Below, in pieces: positions 33,380 to 47,278 of a DNA stretch of 64,000 bases (position 1 is its first letter; each line of letters begins with the position of its first letter). This DNA is from Amylostereum areolatum (Eukaryota; Basidiomycota; Agaricomycetes; Russulales; Stereaceae): NCBI GenBank assembly GCA_012932865.1, contig SAXG01000003.1, forward strand, positions 1,116,001 to 1,180,000, read 5' to 3'. A model generated the notes under the pieces. The model saw only the letters and a list, made by a program, of their open reading frames with translations, was not told the origin of the DNA and searched no databases. A program made the translations under genes and the position numbers.

Positions 33380-34810
33380 ATGGATTTCCCTGACCGTCCC
33401 CCGCACCTCCAGGACTTCCATATGATCTCCGACCTCGCTCTCCTCGACGCTCTGACCGCGCCTACCCCTCCCATAAAGACCAATTTCCGTCGACGAGACG
33501 AAGAGCTCGACCCCCTCCTTCTGGCTGCCGCCGCTACTTCCGGTCCCAACGCTACCCGTAATCACTACCAGCACGATTTCTTTCCTGGTGTTTCCCTCCC
33601 CATCGCCGAAGGCGCCTGGGACTGGTCCAAGTGGGACGGCGACCAGAAACAGGGAAAGCGACTCGTCTACGCGAGCAGGCAGGCCCCACGCAGTCAACGC
33701 CTCCGGGACAATAAGGAGAATAATGGAGCTTCCCCTCGCTCCCCCGTCGATCCCCTCCATTCGGTTGACAATGTACAATTGCCCCGATCACGCGTAGACT
33801 CCGTGTCCGCTTCTAACGCCGCTGCCCTCACACCACTTCTCCCGCCATCTTCCTCCGTAGAGGTCAAATGCATGGCGCGCACACGCATACCAACTCCCCA
33901 CGGCCTCGCTTTCCTTCATCTCTATCACAACAATCGAGACCACAAGGAGCACCTTGCCATCGTCGTTGATCCTGCTCAATTTTCTGAGGACCAGTCGCCC
34001 CTTTCCGCGCCTTCGATCCGGAGCAGCTCCCTCGATGCCGTATGGAGCGAGACGGAGACAGAGATGGATCGTCTCACACGCGGCGCATACATCGGACGAC
34101 TCTCACCCGCAACTCACAAGGTGTCATCGCCTGCCTCACCCACCCCGAATGCGAATGATCGCATCCCATCACCCCTCATCCGCATCCACTCGGAGTGCTT
34201 CACGGGCGAGACAATCGGCAGCATGCGTTGTGACTGCGGCGAGCAGCTTGACGAGGCCATTCGTCTCATGTCTCGGCCCATCACTGTTCCCTCCTCGAGT
34301 CCTACGGAACCACCCTTACGCCTTCCAAGTCGTGGTGTGGTGATATATATGCGCCAGGAAGGCCGCGGAATTGGCCTTCTCTCGAAGATTCGAGCGTACA
34401 ACCTTCAGGACCTCGGGCACGATACCGTCACCGCGAATCTGATGCTTGGACACCAAGCGGACGAGCGTGGCTACGAGGTGGCGATTGCCATCCTTCGTGA
34501 CCTCGGTCTTGGATCGGAGGCTGGCGAAGGCGTTCGTCTTCTTACAAACAACCCGGACAAAGTTCGAGCCATGGAGAGAGAAGGATTGAGGATTGTCGAA
34601 CGCGTGCCGATGGTGCCCAGGAGCTGGCAGAAGAAACACCGTCACTCGGAGCCCCGTATATTCGATGGAGAGGATGCCGGGGACTTGCTGGAAAGGAAGG
34701 CCGGGGCGACGATGATAGGGGGTGATGCCGTTCACGGAGAGGATTTAGAGAAGTACCTGCGAACAAAAGTATTGAGGATGGGACACATGCTGTCATTACA
34801 CACTAGCTGA
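33380..34810 (+). CDS. RIB1: GTP cyclohydrolase II (riboflavin biosynthesis)
   Basis: First enzyme of riboflavin synthesis, opening GTP to 2,5-diamino-6-ribosylamino-pyrimidinone phosphate in the cytosol. A single uninterrupted exon of 476 residues, unusual beside its intron-rich neighbours. After a disordered N-terminal 150 residues comes the RibA domain: ARTRIPTPHGLAFLHLY, LIRIHSECFTGETIGSMRCDCGEQL with the three zinc cysteines, VVIYMRQEGRGIGL (catalytic region), and LGHQADERGYEVAIAILRDLG followed by VRLLTNNPDKV. There is no fused DHBP synthase, in line with fungal RIB1. The C-terminal extension is longer than in bacteria, as in yeasts. Confidence 0.95.
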   Translation: MDFPDRPPHLQDFHMISDLALLDALTAPTPPIKTNFRRRDEELDPLLLAAAATSGPNATRNHYQHDFFPGVSLPIAEGAWDWSKWDGDQKQGKRLVYASRQAPRSQRLRDNKENNGASPRSPVDPLHSVDNVQLPRSRVDSVSASNAAALTPLLPPSSSVEVKCMARTRIPTPHGLAFLHLYHNNRDHKEHLAIVVDPAQFSEDQSPLSAPSIRSSSLDAVWSETETEMDRLTRGAYIGRLSPATHKVSSPASPTPNANDRIPSPLIRIHSECFTGETIGSMRCDCGEQLDEAIRLMSRPITVPSSSPTEPPLRLPSRGVVIYMRQEGRGIGLLSKIRAYNLQDLGHDTVTANLMLGHQADERGYEVAIAILRDLGLGSEAGEGVRLLTNNPDKVRAMEREGLRIVERVPMVPRSWQKKHRHSEPRIFDGEDAGDLLERKAGATMIGGDAVHGEDLEKYLRTKVLRMGHMLSLHTS

Positions 34811-35046
34811 ACGCAATGCTTTATTTCTATTTACTGTACAACTTACTAAAAGGGTACTCTGGGTGTTCTTTGTACTAATTGTAACTTCCTGCTTCCTCGA
34901 CGATTGCTCGGGACTCGGGGAGGTGTTATGCTTATGTCATCTTGGACGGCTGCGAGCCAGTCGGGAACGCAAATCGTGGCGAAGACAAACTCGGGCTCTT
35001 TGTCCGAAGCCATCCTTCCTCACAACCATCAGGACCGATCCCAGAC

Positions 35047-37206
35047 ATGTTGTACGATCCCCTCAGCTCAGGGTTCGGCGACGACGATACCACCACTCCT
35101 CCGTGGCCTACGACACCTCACACCCCCAATTCCCCCATACCCAACCTTCGTCGCGCTCCCTCCCCTCTTCCTCGAGCTTCAGGCAAACTTACAGACTCGG
35201 GTGTGTTTGACAAACAGCCCCAAATATATGGACAACCTGAGCCAGGTCTAATTTCTCCTCGCACCAATGTCGGAGTCAACGGTGCCAAATACGAGAAGCC
35301 GGAACCGTATCTCAACATCAGGATCACCGGACTCGACAGAAACAGGAGGGACATTCTGGTTCGCCTCGATGCTCAGGTGCGTACTCCGAAGGATACCAGG
35401 CCTACTCCTCTCGTCTGACCCATCGCGTGCAGACCAACCTTTCCAACTTTACCGGCACGACCTACCGTAACGTTTCACGCTCATACCTCGAGTTTCAACA
35501 ATTCTACGATGCCATCATTCATAACAACCCCCAGACCATTGTTCCCGCGCTTCCTCTCGCACAGACTTCAGCGCCCTCGGACGATGAAGATGACCGGCTG
35601 GTGCGGATCATGCTGCAGCGATGGATCACGCGTGTTTGTGTGGATCCTATTCTTCTCCACGAAGAGGAACTTCGTGCTTTCGTCGAGAGTGATTTCGGCT
35701 ACCAGCCGACACCACGTCCTCGCAGGAAGACCTCCTCAGGATTCGGCATAATGCGTCGTTCTGTCCCCGATGATGACGAGGAACTACAACGCGCTCGGTT
35801 TGAGCTCACAAAACTCGAGGGCCTATTCTTCGATGCAGCCAAAGCTTTGGATAAGGTTTCTTTGACTAGGAAGGGTGAGAATCGACTATGCTTCAAGTGC
35901 TTTGTGACTTATCGTTCCGTAGGTCTTGCTGCTGCTCACGCGGAGATGGGTAACAAGCTCGTCAACGTCGCCACAACTGAGGCTCATCCCCCCATCGCAA
36001 ATGCTTTACGGAAAATTGGACGGACATGGCATAGCCTCTCCGATCTCGACCAAGCGCAGGCAATCAGCGAATGCGTTATTTTAAGCGACTCGCTTGGCTA
36101 CCAGGGTCTCAACGCGAGGTCTGCAAAGGACACGCTTCAGCAACGAACGTCCGTTTTGGAGGAATACCAAGCAGCGGTCAAGAGCGCGATATCAAAGCGA
36201 CGTCAGATCGAGCGACTCAAAGCCAGCTCCAACATCCGACCAGAGAAGGTCGATGAGGCTCTGGAGGAAATGGAAGAGGTACGGCTTCGCGCTTGTCTCT
36301 TGACGTTCCAACCAGCTAAATTTGTGGCTTACTTAGGCAAACAAGTATGAACAAATATTAGCCAGACGCGCCGAAGGAATCTCCCAAAATCTCCATCGGG
36401 CCTTACAGACGCACAACCGCCTTGTAACTGAAGATATCACGGCCGCTCTCATTGAACACTCGCGTACCTCCTTAATGTACGAACGACAGCTACTGCGCGA
36501 GCTGGAATCCCTACGTCCCGACATCACCAATGCCAGTTCCGCGTTCGTACCTACGAAGCCAAACGGTGTCCCCAGACCCACTGTTGTTCCACCCCTCGAG
36601 GACTTCAACAAACCTCCCCCACGCGTGGATAACTCACCTGCTACACGCTATTCAACTCCCATCCCCCCATCTGCTCTTCCGAACTCGGGTATGGCTTCCC
36701 CTGTTGCATCCGGTCGTACAGGTGTCTCGCAAAGCCCGTTGCCTCCACAATCTCCTGGGGCTGGTTCTTCCAAGTTCCCTTCAACACCGTCGCAATCGTC
36801 ATTCATCCCTCCGGCTCCAGCCAGGGTCTCGCTGCCGCCGGCCCCCGTGCAAAGCGACGAACCTCCTTTGGGCGGACGCTTTGTCGATGGGACGAAATCT
36901 ATGTTCGTCAAACCTGTGACATCGTCTCCCCTTGCGTCGACACCTGGACGGCCTCCTGTGTCAGGTCTTCCCCCATCGTCGAGCACGCACCCCTTTGCTA
37001 ACCCGCTTACGGCAAGCTCCCCTTCCCCCCTTCACGACCCCATCCTTCGGCCCGCCAGTTCAAATGGCCTTCCTGTTAAGGGAGACAGCGTGGATCCGCT
37101 TGGCGGCGTCAAGGCGCCTTACATGTCGGCATCCGTCCGGGTGCAGCCCACGCGGCCGCGACTGGATGCGCGAGAGGCGGCAAGCAAGCTAGCAAACATG
37201 TTCTGA
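35047..37206 (+). CDS. VPS17: VPS17-type PX-BAR sorting nexin
   Basis: Retromer-associated sorting nexin (Vps17), which with Vps5 bends endosomal membrane during endosome-to-Golgi retrieval. The PX domain follows a disordered N-terminus: YLNIRITGLDRNRRDILVRLDAQTNLSNFTGTTYRNVSRSYLEF...NNPQTIVPALPLAQ, then IMLQRWITRVC and FVESDFGYQPTPRP. Long helices of the BAR region follow (about residues 220-450), then a Pro/Ser-rich tail ending LANMF. Introns are 35377-35432, 35875-35922 and 36279-36336, all phase consistent. Length 665 residues. The start at 35047 (MLYDPLSSGFG) is preferred to an in-frame ATG at 34942, because this start sequence looks like the family's own. Confidence 0.9.
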
Positions 37207-37386
37207 AGTTGATTACGTCTCGTTATAATGTTGTCTCGGTATACAATACTCACGACGGTTTGGATGTATAACCTAGGAGTGACCTAACATGTTTTTTCAA
37301 TCGGAGTTTTGTACAATTCTCGCGCATGCACAATCTACCCACACATTCCCCCGGAGTCAAATGCCAATATCTGAGTATCGACGGTC

Positions 37387-38896
37387 TTACTGGACCATCA
37401 GGACGGGTTTCTCGACCGGGCGGTTTGCCCCGTTGATAAGATGAAGATGCTCCTGCCGCCCATAAACCCATTGCCATCCCTGCTTCTCTTCCACCCAATA
37501 CACGTCTTCCTCTTGTCGGTAACGAATTGTTTCGTTTCTTTCGGGGATATAATGGTAAGCGTATAGCTCGATGCTGTAGAACGTGTTGGGGAGGACAGGG
37601 AGCTCTCCCAGGACCGGGACGTATGTGGGAAGGTTGGTGAAACCTACGATATTTCAGTCAGACACTGCCCACGCTGTTTCTGTGGTACTTCCTTACCCAT
37701 GACTGCCCCAGGCGCGTGCCCCCAGTCCCCAATAGGATGGGAGTACACTTGACCTTCGATCCCCTCTTCTTTCATCTTCGCCAGACAGGCCCGAAGCACT
37801 TGATTTCCTGTGATCCCCGGGCGCATAACCTCGAGTTGGATATCCTGCATGCGATTACTTTTCCGTAGACCTGCCTCCACGCCGACGGGAGCAGCTGTTT
37901 CGCCTTCGCTCGTTCGCAAGACGTAAGCCATGTGCTGCGTGTCGGTGTTCATGTTCATGGCGGTCATGCCGAAATCGACGTGGAGGAGGTCGCCTTCCTG
38001 TATGACGTCGTCCGTGCCTTCCCAGCCAGGAAAAGACTCAGGCGTGAGCACGGATACGCGTGGGTGGTTCCAGGTCGACACGTTCTGTTCCTGCATCTTG
38101 TCTCGGAACCACCATTCTATGTCCTGTGAGTGCGTCTTGTTCAGTACTCTGCTCCGATCGACACTCTGAAGAATCTGCTCACGGCCGTGGTCGTTACACC
38201 GGGATCGATAACGCGCTCGCTAAAGGCTTCCTCAAGCATTGCCCAGATCGACTCTTGCATGCGTCGATAATACATGATTTGTCCAGGGACGCGTCTTGCG
38301 ACGTATTCCACACCGAGCATCGGCTCGTTGACCACTCTGCTCATCCATTTATCTCCGAGATGCTCCCGGAGCACCTCGAGCTCGCCGACGTGCAGCCCTC
38401 CGCCGAATGCAATGTCCCGATCAGTGTTGAGCGCGATGCGCGTAGGATTGAGTTCCTCGAGCATTGCTCGCAGTTCGGGCCATACGTCGCCGGTGTTATC
38501 AACCCAGGTCATGGGATTGGGTCTCAGGAGACTCGGAGTCGCGATACTTGCATTGCGGTGCAGGAGCATGACGGTGCGCCGGTGTGGTGCGAAAGAGAGA
38601 GCATTTTTTAGCGAGAACCATACAGTGTCCTCTGCATATTCGCGCTGGCTCATCTGAGACGAAATAAAGCCGTCATGTTTTGGAAGGGTGGCGAAGGGGC
38701 ATACCAGCCATACATCGACGTTGTATTTCTCAAAGAGTTCGGGGATCCATGCGAGACGCTCAGCTCTCCATTCATTCAGGATGCGTGCCTGTTCGCGTAA
38801 GGATGGCAAAGAACGATAAGTCGCTGGGGACGTTGGGTGCTGTTGACCAAACGAGAACTGCAGGAGAACGGACACAGCAGTCAGCAGAAGTAACAT
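37387..38896 (-). CDS. Secreted M24 metallopeptidase-like protein (creatinase/aminopeptidase P fold)
   Basis: Pita-bread-fold metallopeptidase. The N-terminus MLLLLTAVSVLLQFSFGQQ is a clear signal peptide, so the protein is secreted or enters the endomembrane system. A creatinase-type N-domain follows (YNVDVWLVCPF), then the M24 domain. The metal ligands are visible: HVDFGM (Asp), TDTQHMAYV (Asp), HPIGDWGHAPG (His), FYSIELYAY (Glu) and REEDVYWVEE or equivalent (Glu). About 450 residues with two or three short introns. The end is PVEKPVLMVQ, with stop TAA at 37387-37389. Substrate cannot be read; family members cleave Xaa-Pro or related peptides. It is convergent with VPS17. A perfect TGACGTCA palindrome lies upstream at 39025-39032. 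Confidence 0.85.
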
Positions 38897-39209
38897 CGCG
38901 TGTCCGGGGTAAATCCGAAGTTGAAAGCGAATGGAGGTTGGGTCGAAAGCGGTCTGTGAACTTCGGACCTAGATACGAAGAACGGCAAAGGTTTTCGTGG
39001 GTAAAAGTAAAACGGAACCGTGACTGACGTCAGTGGGTAGAAGTGAGAAGAAGATAAGATAGAAGAGAGTCAGAGACGAATATAGCGTGTGCGTGTACCT
39101 CCGGCAGAATTCGGATAGCATTTGGAACTTGACCATGAATTCACAGTGATTGTGTCTATGATTAGCGAGGAACTTTTGTACAGGAAATATCAGCTCTGTG
39201 TTACCAAGT
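38897..39209. promoter_or_regulatory. Upstream region of the M24 gene with a CRE palindrome
   Basis: About 310 bp between LEU2 (3' end) and the M24 gene (5' end). It contains an exact TGACGTCA at 39025-39032, about 130 bp before the M24 start. No coding exon was recognised. Confidence 0.45.
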
Positions 39210-40555
<1,346 letters not shown>

Positions 40556-40798
40556 ATGGGGAGCAAGAATTGGGCGAAGGACGGCGTACGTGTACGTATG
40601 GCCCGTTGGAACAGCTTTATAGGGTGCAACGGAAGACCGAGAACATACCGTGTCGGCCGAACCAGATATTGCTGCAAACGCGATCGGGGCAGAAAAAAGC
40701 CAATCGACGCGTTGCGTCACAGATTCGGCCCGGCCGGCCCTCAGCCAGATCGAAAACTTTGTAGGGGTCGCTTTCTGTAGATCGCTATAACCTCAACA
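40556..40798. promoter_or_regulatory. Divergent LEU2/NOB1 promoter
   Basis: A 243-bp head-to-head promoter containing a CCAAT box at 40700-40704 and a GC-rich palindrome (GGCCGGCC) at about 40732-40739. A Leu3-type CCGGNNCCGG site was looked for and not found. Confidence 0.4.
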
Positions 40799-42364
40799 AT
40801 GATCTCCACACGACCAGCGTGCAAGCACCTCGTCCTTGACGCAGGACCACTTCTTTCTCTCTCGCCACTCAGGGGGCTCGCGGAGACCTACGTTACCGTT
40901 CCACAAGTACTCGACGAGCTCAAAGATCCCCGCGCTCGCGAACATTTACGAAAGCTCTCCCTCACCTCCGGCGTGGACATCACTGTGCAATCTCCTGATC
41001 CTACTGCACTGGCTCATGGTCTGTCTTCGTCAATGAAATGGATAATTTGACCTGCTCATGGTGTTCATACATATAGTCATCCAGTTTGCCAAGAAGACCG
41101 GAGATTACTCTGTCCTCTCCTTTGCAGATCTGAGCATCATCGCCTTGACCTACGCGCTAAGTGAAAAGTCCAAGTTGGCCATACCAGCCACGGTGCGTTT
41201 TAAGCCACGTCTTCATTTTTTCACATCAAATAACACCGTTAGACTAATCAACCAGCTACTTCAACTACCCCAGAACCCTCTGTAACCAACGCGAAACCTC
41301 GTGAGACGGCACCTTCGCTAAACGGCACCCCCACGGTCAGCATGCCCCCCAGTGGAAACCTCGCTCCGCCAGATGCTGTCTCAATGGACGATCCTCAGGG
41401 AGTCATTGAATCATTGGACCTAGAGGCGGAGGAAGGGGATGCACAGGAACCTCTCAACGTCGAGCTGCATCCTATTCAGGATAGCGAGCCGTCTGCTACG
41501 CCATCGCTTGGACATCCTCTGCTGGCTGCGGGTTCTACCCCACTCTATGATGACCTCTCCGACGAAGAGGATGGTGAAGGCGAATGGATCACACCCTCCA
41601 ATGTGTCCATCCACAAATCCCGCGAGCTTGGCCTCACTCCTACGGCCTCCGGGTCTGGAAAAAATAAGAAAAAGGGATCGGAGATCAACGAGGCCCTTGC
41701 TGTTGGGTGTATGACTGCCGACTTCGCGATGCAAAACGTATTGTTGCAAATGGGGCTGAATCTGGTCGGTGTGGAAGGGAGGCGGATTGAGAAGGTAAAG
41801 ACCTGGGTGCTGCGCTGTCATGCTTGTTTCGAGTATGTATTGTCATCACTCGACCGTCGCTATCACTCGCTAACAAATCACAGAATATGCAAGGACTCAT
41901 CGAAGAAATTTTGCCCATCGTGCGGGAATACAACTCTTCTCCGAACATCCGTCACGCTTTCCTCGCCTACTGCATCATCCGCCACGCCCGCAGTGCAGAT
42001 TCATCTGAAGCAAAACTTTCAGTACAAAACCCGAGGTACCATCTATTCCATCCCAGCACCAAAACCTGGATCAGCGAAGACCGGCAGCGGCGACGGCCTC
42101 ATCCTGCGCGAAGACCAATCTGGGTACATGCGAGCACAGAAGCGTGTTGATGCGAAAAAGCAACGCGATGAGAAGAAAATGCTGAATGGTGCCATGAGCA
42201 AAGGCGATGGTGCACTCAGTGTTGGCAACTGGATGGACCCAGACTGGATTCCAGACATCATTAGCGCAGGCGCGAACGGGAAGGGAAGGAATTCGCATGG
42301 GAACGACCTGCCGGTCGTAGGATATGGACGCAAAAATCCCAACGAGCGCAAGTACCACAAATAG
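40799..42364 (+). CDS. NOB1: NOB1, PIN-domain endonuclease of 18S rRNA maturation
   Basis: Endonuclease that cuts 20S pre-rRNA at site D to make 18S rRNA in late 40S particles. The N-terminal PIN domain has LVLDAGPLL, VPQVLDELKDPRAREHL and TGDYSVLSFADLSIIALTYAL, with the acidic active-site residues. A Ser/acidic linker follows, then a conserved helix MGLNLVGVEGRRIEKVKTWVLRCHACF and a zinc ribbon of two C-x2-C pairs (CHAC, CPSC). The C-terminus has FQYKTRGTIYSIP, WMDPDWIPDI and NPNERKYHK. Introns are 41019-41076, 41193-41242 and 41833-41883, each restoring frame. Length 468 residues, close to other fungal Nob1 proteins. Confidence 0.95.
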
Positions 42365-42467
42365 GTCGATCATAGTCAATCGGATGTTTGTGCACCAACT
42401 GTAAAAGTACGATTCTGTATATGGTATTATTGTTGTACATTTATAGAGAGGCTCTCTGACAGTGTTT

Positions 42468-43163
42468 CTAAGCGCCCAAACTTCTGTTCATAAAGCGTCG
42501 TTTCTGGAAAGACATCCACCACTTGCTTGGTTTGCCTGTACCGTCGGCGTAGAGACGTTCGACAAGGCGGGCAGCCAGCTCCTGGCGGGCCTGCGTCAAA
42601 TATTGGCGAAGATAGTCTACAAATCGTTCCGGTTAAGAAGATAGAAGAGGGTTGGGGATGTACTGACCTCCGTCAGCACGGCTAGAGGGCGGCGCGTAAT
42701 GAGCGTTCAGCTGGAAGGTGCCGTCCCCAGGGATAGGAATACTGTCAACGGCGAATGTGTTTAGGATCTTCCCAGCTTCGAGTTGAGACGGTGGTGTGCG
42801 GGCTGTGCCTATTTTAACGAGGCAGTCGGAGGTGAAGAGGATGAGGATGATGAGGAGGCGGTCTGCGGGACCCTTGATCTCGAAATTGCGAAAGAGTGAG
42901 TTGGCACGGAAAAGATCGAGCGACTCGTCGATAATATCGCTAGCGGAAGGGTCGGCTAGAATGAAGGGGTCGGTTTCTGGATGCAGCGAGAAGGAGTTGG
43001 GACGCACTCGTTACTGGAGCTGGGCCACGGATTCTGGTCTTGATGGGGAGGATTGAGACATTGCCGACTTGACGAGCGTCCGGCTCGTCGTTCATTGAAG
43101 AGTGGTATGCCTGTAAACGGTGAGCATGAAGATCGGGAGGTTTAACGATGCACGTACAGGCAT
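42468..43163 (-). CDS. ARC18: ARP2/3 complex subunit 3 (ARPC3, p21)
   Basis: Subunit of the actin-nucleating Arp2/3 complex. The first exon is MP only; after an intron the family start AYHSSMNDEPDARQVGNVSILPIKTRIRGPAP follows. The core reads DIIDESLDLFRANSLFRNFEIKGPADRLLIILILF, and the end KPSKWWMSFQKRRFMNRSLGA, both diagnostic. Stop TAG at 42468-42470. About 180 residues, as in other eukaryotes. An intron with donor GTCAGT splits the codon for DYLRQYL. Start ATG at 43161-43163. Head to head with the YVC1-type gene over only 115 bp. Confidence 0.94.
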
Positions 43164-43278
43164 TGAATATTGAGATCGTGAACGGTGGTCAAGCTGCGTG
43201 CGGTAGCCACTCCCGAGAGATGGCCCGCGCCTAGCGCCGGACCGTTCTTACCATCTACCATCATCTACTTACTACGCC

Positions 43279-46200
43279 ATGGATATGGACGGGTTCGGAG
43301 ACCGTACCTCTATCGCATCCGTTCGGTCTGTGCAACCCACGGCGGACACGCTCGCTAGTAAATAGGTTTGACTCTTCCCTTTGTCTCTTTCTCTCTAATC
43401 ACTTTGCAGAACTTGTCGGGCGTCTTCGCGCACTCACGCTCACCTTGTTGCCCGTCGAAATATCGCCAGCACAAATCAATGACCCGGCAAGCAGGATCAT
43501 TACTCCACAGGTCATCGCAGCCTATACGGCTTCCGCTGGCGACTTGGTCGAAGCAGTAAGCATACTAAGCATATGACTTTATTTCGTTCCAGGCCGCTTA
43601 GGAGCATGCTCCTTGTTGTAGCTCCCGTATTGTCTCCTTCGGGCGCGCTCAAACTTCATGCTTATGGCGAATCAAAATGCAGCGGACTACGACGAGAATC
43701 TCGGTAGAGGTATGTTCCCACTTATTTCCATACGTGAGCAAACTAAAGCATCCAACTCTTAGCTGTCGCTTGTGAAGTCCTTGCGCGACGAATAATACAC
43801 AAGGCTCCCTCCGACCGTTTGGTAACCATAATTTCGACGCGATATAGGCATCTACAAAGTGACGGCGATGTCGAACTGTCAAGTGCCCTTGAACTGGCCA
43901 TCGACTCTCACTGGTAATCTCCCTTATACCCCTTCATCCTCCAATGTGTACCTGATATCATCCGCCCCATAGCACCATTTTTCTTTCCTCTAGCGAGGCT
44001 CAGGACGGTGAGGATGAGACCATTTTGATTCTGGCATCTATCTCTTACAGAACTATAGTTGTCAACTACCTTTGGAAGGGGGACCTGGTCCAGCAGAATC
44101 ACGCGGACCACGATATAGACTGTGAGTGAAATTTTCTCTCTATATACCCCGTGTTGGCACTCATGACGTCAATGAAGATATGCCGTTTGAAAAGCACACC
44201 AAACCAGCATTTTGGAAGCATTTTGACCCTGCACGGATCGCCGTACCCAGGTTAGCATACAAGAGGGTCCACAACAGTGTTTATGCTTACGAGTCGATAT
44301 CAGATATCAAAATGCCTTTAGGATCATAATTTGGCTGCTGTTCCTCGTCGTGTACTCCCAGGCCGGTGAGTTATAAAAAGGCGTTTCATACTGGACATCG
44401 TGCCGGTTTAACTTGACTACTAGTCCGCGAACCACTGGACCGCCTAAACTCGTCATTACATAAACACCTGGACGAGTGGGAGATCGTCCTCTACATCATG
44501 AGTCTTTCGTTCTCCCTGGAAGGTGGGAGAACCATGTTCATCTCCAGAGAAACGCCCTAACCTGTATCCAACCTAGAAATTCACAAAGTGAGCACTGCGG
44601 GTGCTCTTGCTTGACATCCTCTGATTTGGATCAACATGTAAGATTTACAAGTTGATGCGTTTCGCTACGTGGCGTGCCTTCAGCTTTTGGAACGTCGTGG
44701 CATTTATCACAGACTGTTTGTTTGTGACGGCGTTCGCCTTGCGGATCGCCGGCGTGGCAACAGAAGGCTCGCGCTCTGACGGACTGCGCCTGTGGAGTTT
44801 CCAAGTTCTGAGTTTTGCAGCACCCTTCATCTGGTGTGTGCTAACGCCTTCCCTCTCTCGGTGAAGATGCTCACGTTTTAGTGCTCCAGGATGAGTGAGT
44901 CTTACCGTTATCGGACAGAGGCTTGCGCTGATTTTTTTCAAAGAGTTGATCACTATATTTGACGGATACAAGTACGAAATTATGTATACCTCTTCCCCCA
45001 ATCTTTCTCATCTGTAGCTCAGGTACATGGGAACCATGCAAATCTGTGTTGCTCGCATGCTTAAAGAATCAGGTGAGATGGTCGAGCGCTGATATCTTGT
45101 CGAGTTCATCGATCCTTATACACTTTCTCCAGGCATATTCTTTGCCGTGCGTATCATAGCCTTCGAATCATCTGGTCTCCCGCTCACTCATATATTCAGC
45201 TGCTGTCTGTGCTCGGCGTCGGCTTCTTACAAGGTCTCTACGCCCTCGATGCTGCGGATGGTTCAACAGAGTCTTCGGGAGAGGTTTGTCGTTAGCAGAT
45301 CACTCGACGGACGCTGACGTTATATCTAGGTCGTGCATTCCATGGTCCAAGCATTGTTGGGGTAGGTTTCACCTCCAAGCTCAGCTGCTCTAGCTCTTTG
45401 ACCTTGCCTTAGATCGCCCAATTTTGACAAATTCGACATCAGGTAATAGTTATTGTGTTTACATTGTAATTGCTCCTAACGTTCTTTCAGTCTAGCCGGA
45501 TTGACACTCTTCTACTTGTAAGACGTGCCTGAACCATTCACGTCACGCATAATCATAGGCTCTCTACAGTTGGAACGTCGTGACTTCTATTGTCCTGTTG
45601 AATGTTTTGATATCCCTCTTCTCGTCGGCGTATTCTGACGTGAGTCGTCCAATGTCTCTTCTTACTCTTCACTAAATTGTGCAATCATCATAGGTCGTGG
45701 AAGACGCTGAGGCAGAATTCCTCGCCTACTTTGCTGGCAAGACGGTTGGTATGATCAGGGCGCCTGATGAGTTCGTCTATCCTGCACCATTCAATCTCAT
45801 CGAAACATTCCTTGTCGCACCTTTGGAGTAAGCAAACATGTTCTCGTGTACAGTTCGATGCTGACACGTCTACAGGCGTTTCATCAGCACATCCGCCTAC
45901 GCAAAGGTCAATATCTTCCATATTCCGATGTTGGAACAACCCTAAGTTATAAACAGCTCAACCGATTCATTCTGACTGTTCTACTCTTCATCCCGCTCAC
46001 CGGAATCGCCTTGTTCGAAACAACAGGCCGGCGCGAGAATGAGTGGTTGACCGCATTCTTCAGCGGTGGATTCGAAGACGACGACAGCCCTGCCGCTCGT
46101 GATCCGACCGTGGAAGGTCAAGACGCTGATCAGGGATTAAAAATCAGCAGAGTGCCGTTTTCAGAACTCATCACGGTCTTCCCGAACACTCATGAGGTGA

Positions 46201-46332
46201 GTAAATATTGCCATCCTCGAGTCACTGTGCCAACTTCACTTTCAGTCGAGCGAAACGAACATTGTTAAGGAGATTCATGGTCTGAAAGCCCAGCTTGACG
46301 TGCTATTGAAGAAGCTCGAGGACAAGCAGTAG
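43279..46332 (+). CDS. YVC1: YVC1-type TRP cation channel
   Basis: Vacuolar TRP-like calcium-release channel. The start is MDMDGFGDRTSIASVRSVQPT. The family's N-terminal region follows: LRALTLTLLPVEISPAQINDP, EALPYCLLRARSNFM and AVACEVLARRIIH. The membrane core has several hydrophobic helices, including IIIWLLFLVVYSQA, IVLYIMSLSFSLEEI, FWNVVAFITDCLFVTAFALRI and LSLAGLTLFYLWNVVTSIVLLNVLISLFSSAYS (pore-proximal helix). The tail is acidic, then has a coiled coil (IVKEIHGLKAQLDVLLKKLEDKQ), with stop TAG at 46330-46332. The gene is cut into many small exons (about 18 or more), so internal joins were not all fixed. Confidence 0.88.
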
Positions 46333-46508
46333 CAGGGACATACCCTGGAAACAGCGTGACCGGTTATGGACATTGGACAAACGTCTACACGCTCAATCTT
46401 TAACAGACTTTCGTCAGGACTATGTTGAATACCTCGGTACTATTACATGCAATGACAGACTAGCGATACATTTGTGATATACATACATCTTTTCATTTTG
46501 AGGAAGCC

Positions 46509-47278
46509 TCATGATTCGGCCAGGGGATCGCGAGAGAGCTGGGTGAGAACGTCCATAGCACGGGTGTAAAATGGCCGGATTTCGTTGACTTCCATGGAGC
46601 AGATATTCATGAGCTATGTACGGTCAGCAGACACAACGTACGAATCCAAGCCGGGGTGGACATACTGTAAGTTCGCTGTGATCTATCTCCTTCAGACCGT
46701 CGCGGATTTTGGCTTGGCGAACTTCGCGTATGTCCTTCAGCAGAGAGCGCACGCGGTCGGGATTCTGAATATCATCGGATGCTCTGCATGCAATAGAGAG
46801 CGTGGAAGAAAAGATATCGACGAAAGAAGAAACGTAGCGTACACGTCCAGCAGGACCTTGGCTATTTCGGCAAATCTTAAAGGCAGTTCACTGAAATTAG
46901 GAGCACTAGTTTCATGCGCGAGCCGCTCCTGTAGATAATCTGCAAGTTGATGTGAGAATGGACCGAAGGTTGGACTGCAACATACGTACCGGCGTCGAGC
47001 CATTCTGGGGGAACGACGTGACACTTCTTCTTGAGTTTCAGATTCATGGCCATCCATAAAGGAATTTTCGTTTTGTTAGGGGGGCGGAGGGGACCATAAG
47101 CTCCCTGTTCACTGGCTTTAACTGCGATGGCCACAACGAAGAACACATACCGCCTCACAGAAATAAACGCGATGCGCTCCATGGAGATGAGAGGAACGAT
47201 TTCGATCGTCTCCTCCGAGGCGATGAGCTCCATCTCTGGGGGGGTGAGAGAAGTCCTGAGTGAGGCAGGGAGGGCCAT
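46509..47278 (-). CDS. PSF2: GINS complex subunit PSF2
   Basis: Component of the GINS complex of the CMG replicative helicase. The start at 47278 gives MALPASLRTSLTPPEMELIASEETIEIVPLISMERIAFISG, followed after introns by AYGPLRPPNKTKIPLWMAMNLKLKKKCHVVPPEWLDA, the signature of Psf2. Later exons read YLQERLAHE...FSELPLRFAEIAKVLLDVASDDI, then helices ending MEVNEIRPFYTRAMDVLTQLSRDPLAES, stop TGA at 46509-46511. About 190-200 residues with four short introns. Head to head with the haspin gene across 286 bp. Confidence 0.93.

Noticed and set aside
33317..33778. 153-codon minus-strand frame opposite RIB1
   Set aside because: Shadow of the RIB1 N-terminal coding region, rich in Gly/Glu/Arg with no domain.
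40556..40798. Leu3-type operator in front of LEU2
   Set aside because: Only a spacerless CCGGCCGG-like run was found, not CCGGNNCCGG.
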